Positions 63,728 to 64,000 of a stretch of DNA of 64,000 nucleotides are shown here, piece after piece. How positions within the stretch are numbered: the stretch's first letter is position 1; each line of letters opens with the position of its first letter. Where the stretch lies: contig NZ_CAXUSG020000011.1 in the NCBI RefSeq assembly GCF_964253915.1, positions 124,001 to 188,000 on the forward strand, in the 5' to 3' direction. The notes beneath the pieces are model-generated. The model had not been told where the DNA came from. It did no database searches and worked only from the letters and a program-made list of their open reading frames with translations. This DNA comes from Metarhizobium sp964253915 (lineage in GTDB: Bacteria; Pseudomonadota; Alphaproteobacteria; Rhizobiales; Rhizobiaceae). Made by a program: the position numbers and the translations under genes.

Positions 63728-64000
63728 TCATTCCCCCTTCGTCTTCAATTGGTTTGCAACAGCTTCGATGCGTGTGAGGATGTCTTTCAGATGGATGCGC
63801 AGCCGCTCCCCCTTCTGCGTGTCATAAGCAAAGGGCGGCGCCTCCGTCGCCAGATGCGAGATCTGCGCGAGTTCCATCTGGATGGCGTGCACGCCGGTCT
63901 GCGGCTTGCCGTAGTGGCGGGTCGTCCAGCCGCCCTTGAAGCGGCCGTTGACGACGGACCTGTAGCCTTCGGCGGTCGCGGCGACATCGGCGGCGGCGGC
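63728..64000 (-). CDS. hutG: N-formylglutamate deformylase HutG, C-terminal part
   Basis: The open minus-strand frame runs out of the window at base 64000. Its last 90 codons read AAAADVAATAEGYRS and then NGRFKGGWTTRHYGKPQTGV, HAIQMELAQISHL, ending QLKTKGE. This matches the C-terminal end of N-formylglutamate amidohydrolases, which release formate and glutamate in the five-step hut pathway. The TGA at 63728-63730 lies one base before the hutU ATG. The N-terminus is not present, so the length cannot be judged. No start codon lies inside the visible part. Confidence 0.85.
   Translation of the reverse strand, partial: AAAADVAATAEGYRSVVNGRFKGGWTTRHYGKPQTGVHAIQMELAQISHLATEAPPFAYDTQKGERLRIHLKDILTRIEAVANQLKTKGE

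Overview
The window is GC-rich chromosome- or megaplasmid-type DNA from an alphaproteobacterium of the Rhizobium/Agrobacterium kind. The clues are a PutA with an Lrp-type PutR, a divergent katG/oxyR pair, FixJ-type signalling, Hut genes with HutD and HutG, a rhizobial-style flagellin, and intergenic palindromes of a kind common in rhizobia. Almost all of it is metabolic and transport cargo. No rRNA, tRNA, CRISPR array, insertion sequence or phage gene was recognised.

Layout. 1-9157 (+): one apparent operon for uptake and oxidation of an unknown small molecule. It holds a ribose-type permease (cut by the window edge), a periplasmic binding protein, a second permease fused to a C-terminal strictosidine-synthase/SMP-30-like propeller, a free-standing propeller paralogue, a double ATPase, a zinc alcohol dehydrogenase and an aldehyde dehydrogenase. 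9261-17735: iron-siderophore uptake, with fecB-fecD-fecD-fecE-SIP overlapping head to tail on the minus strand, a divergent TonB receptor and an AraC regulator. 17972-20845: an aldehyde dehydrogenase, a lone flagellin and a small unknown ORF. 20883-23397 (-): a GntR repressor, a sorbitol/idonate-type dehydrogenase and an SDR, with a clear operator. 23525-26177: a YCII protein, a GFA protein, a structured intergenic stretch holding the scar of a deleted Tat-exported hydrolase, and topoisomerase IB. 26223-29463: katG/oxyR. 29489-33818: putR/putA.

34156-37193 (-): an agmatine-deiminase-family enzyme and a long amidase behind a well-formed promoter carrying two palindromes. 37384-40057 (-): a membrane PAS histidine kinase, a FixJ-type regulator and a lone receiver. 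40472-50863: a second iron island with FecI and FecR, a TonB transducer carrying an STN domain, a stand-alone DUF2218 protein whose start codon lies in a hairpin, a periplasmic Fes-like esterase, a second TonB receptor, an AraC regulator with direct repeats 21 bp apart, and an orphan FatB-type binding protein. 50930-61487: a COG4529 flavoprotein, an ssuACB sulfonate transporter without its monooxygenase, an FdhF/YdeP oxidoreductase, Dps, an MFS pump, an SDR and a LysR regulator. 61454-64000 (-): hutG (partial), hutU and hutD.

The genes group into themes: import coupled to oxidation (region 1), acquisition of siderophores probably made by others (two islands, no siderophore synthesis genes seen), peroxide and iron defence (katG, oxyR, dps), and amino-acid catabolism (put, hut, deiminase/amidase). 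The strongest candidate for something undescribed is the permease-propeller fusion and its degenerate partner. All identifications are from reading the sequence; no searches were run.
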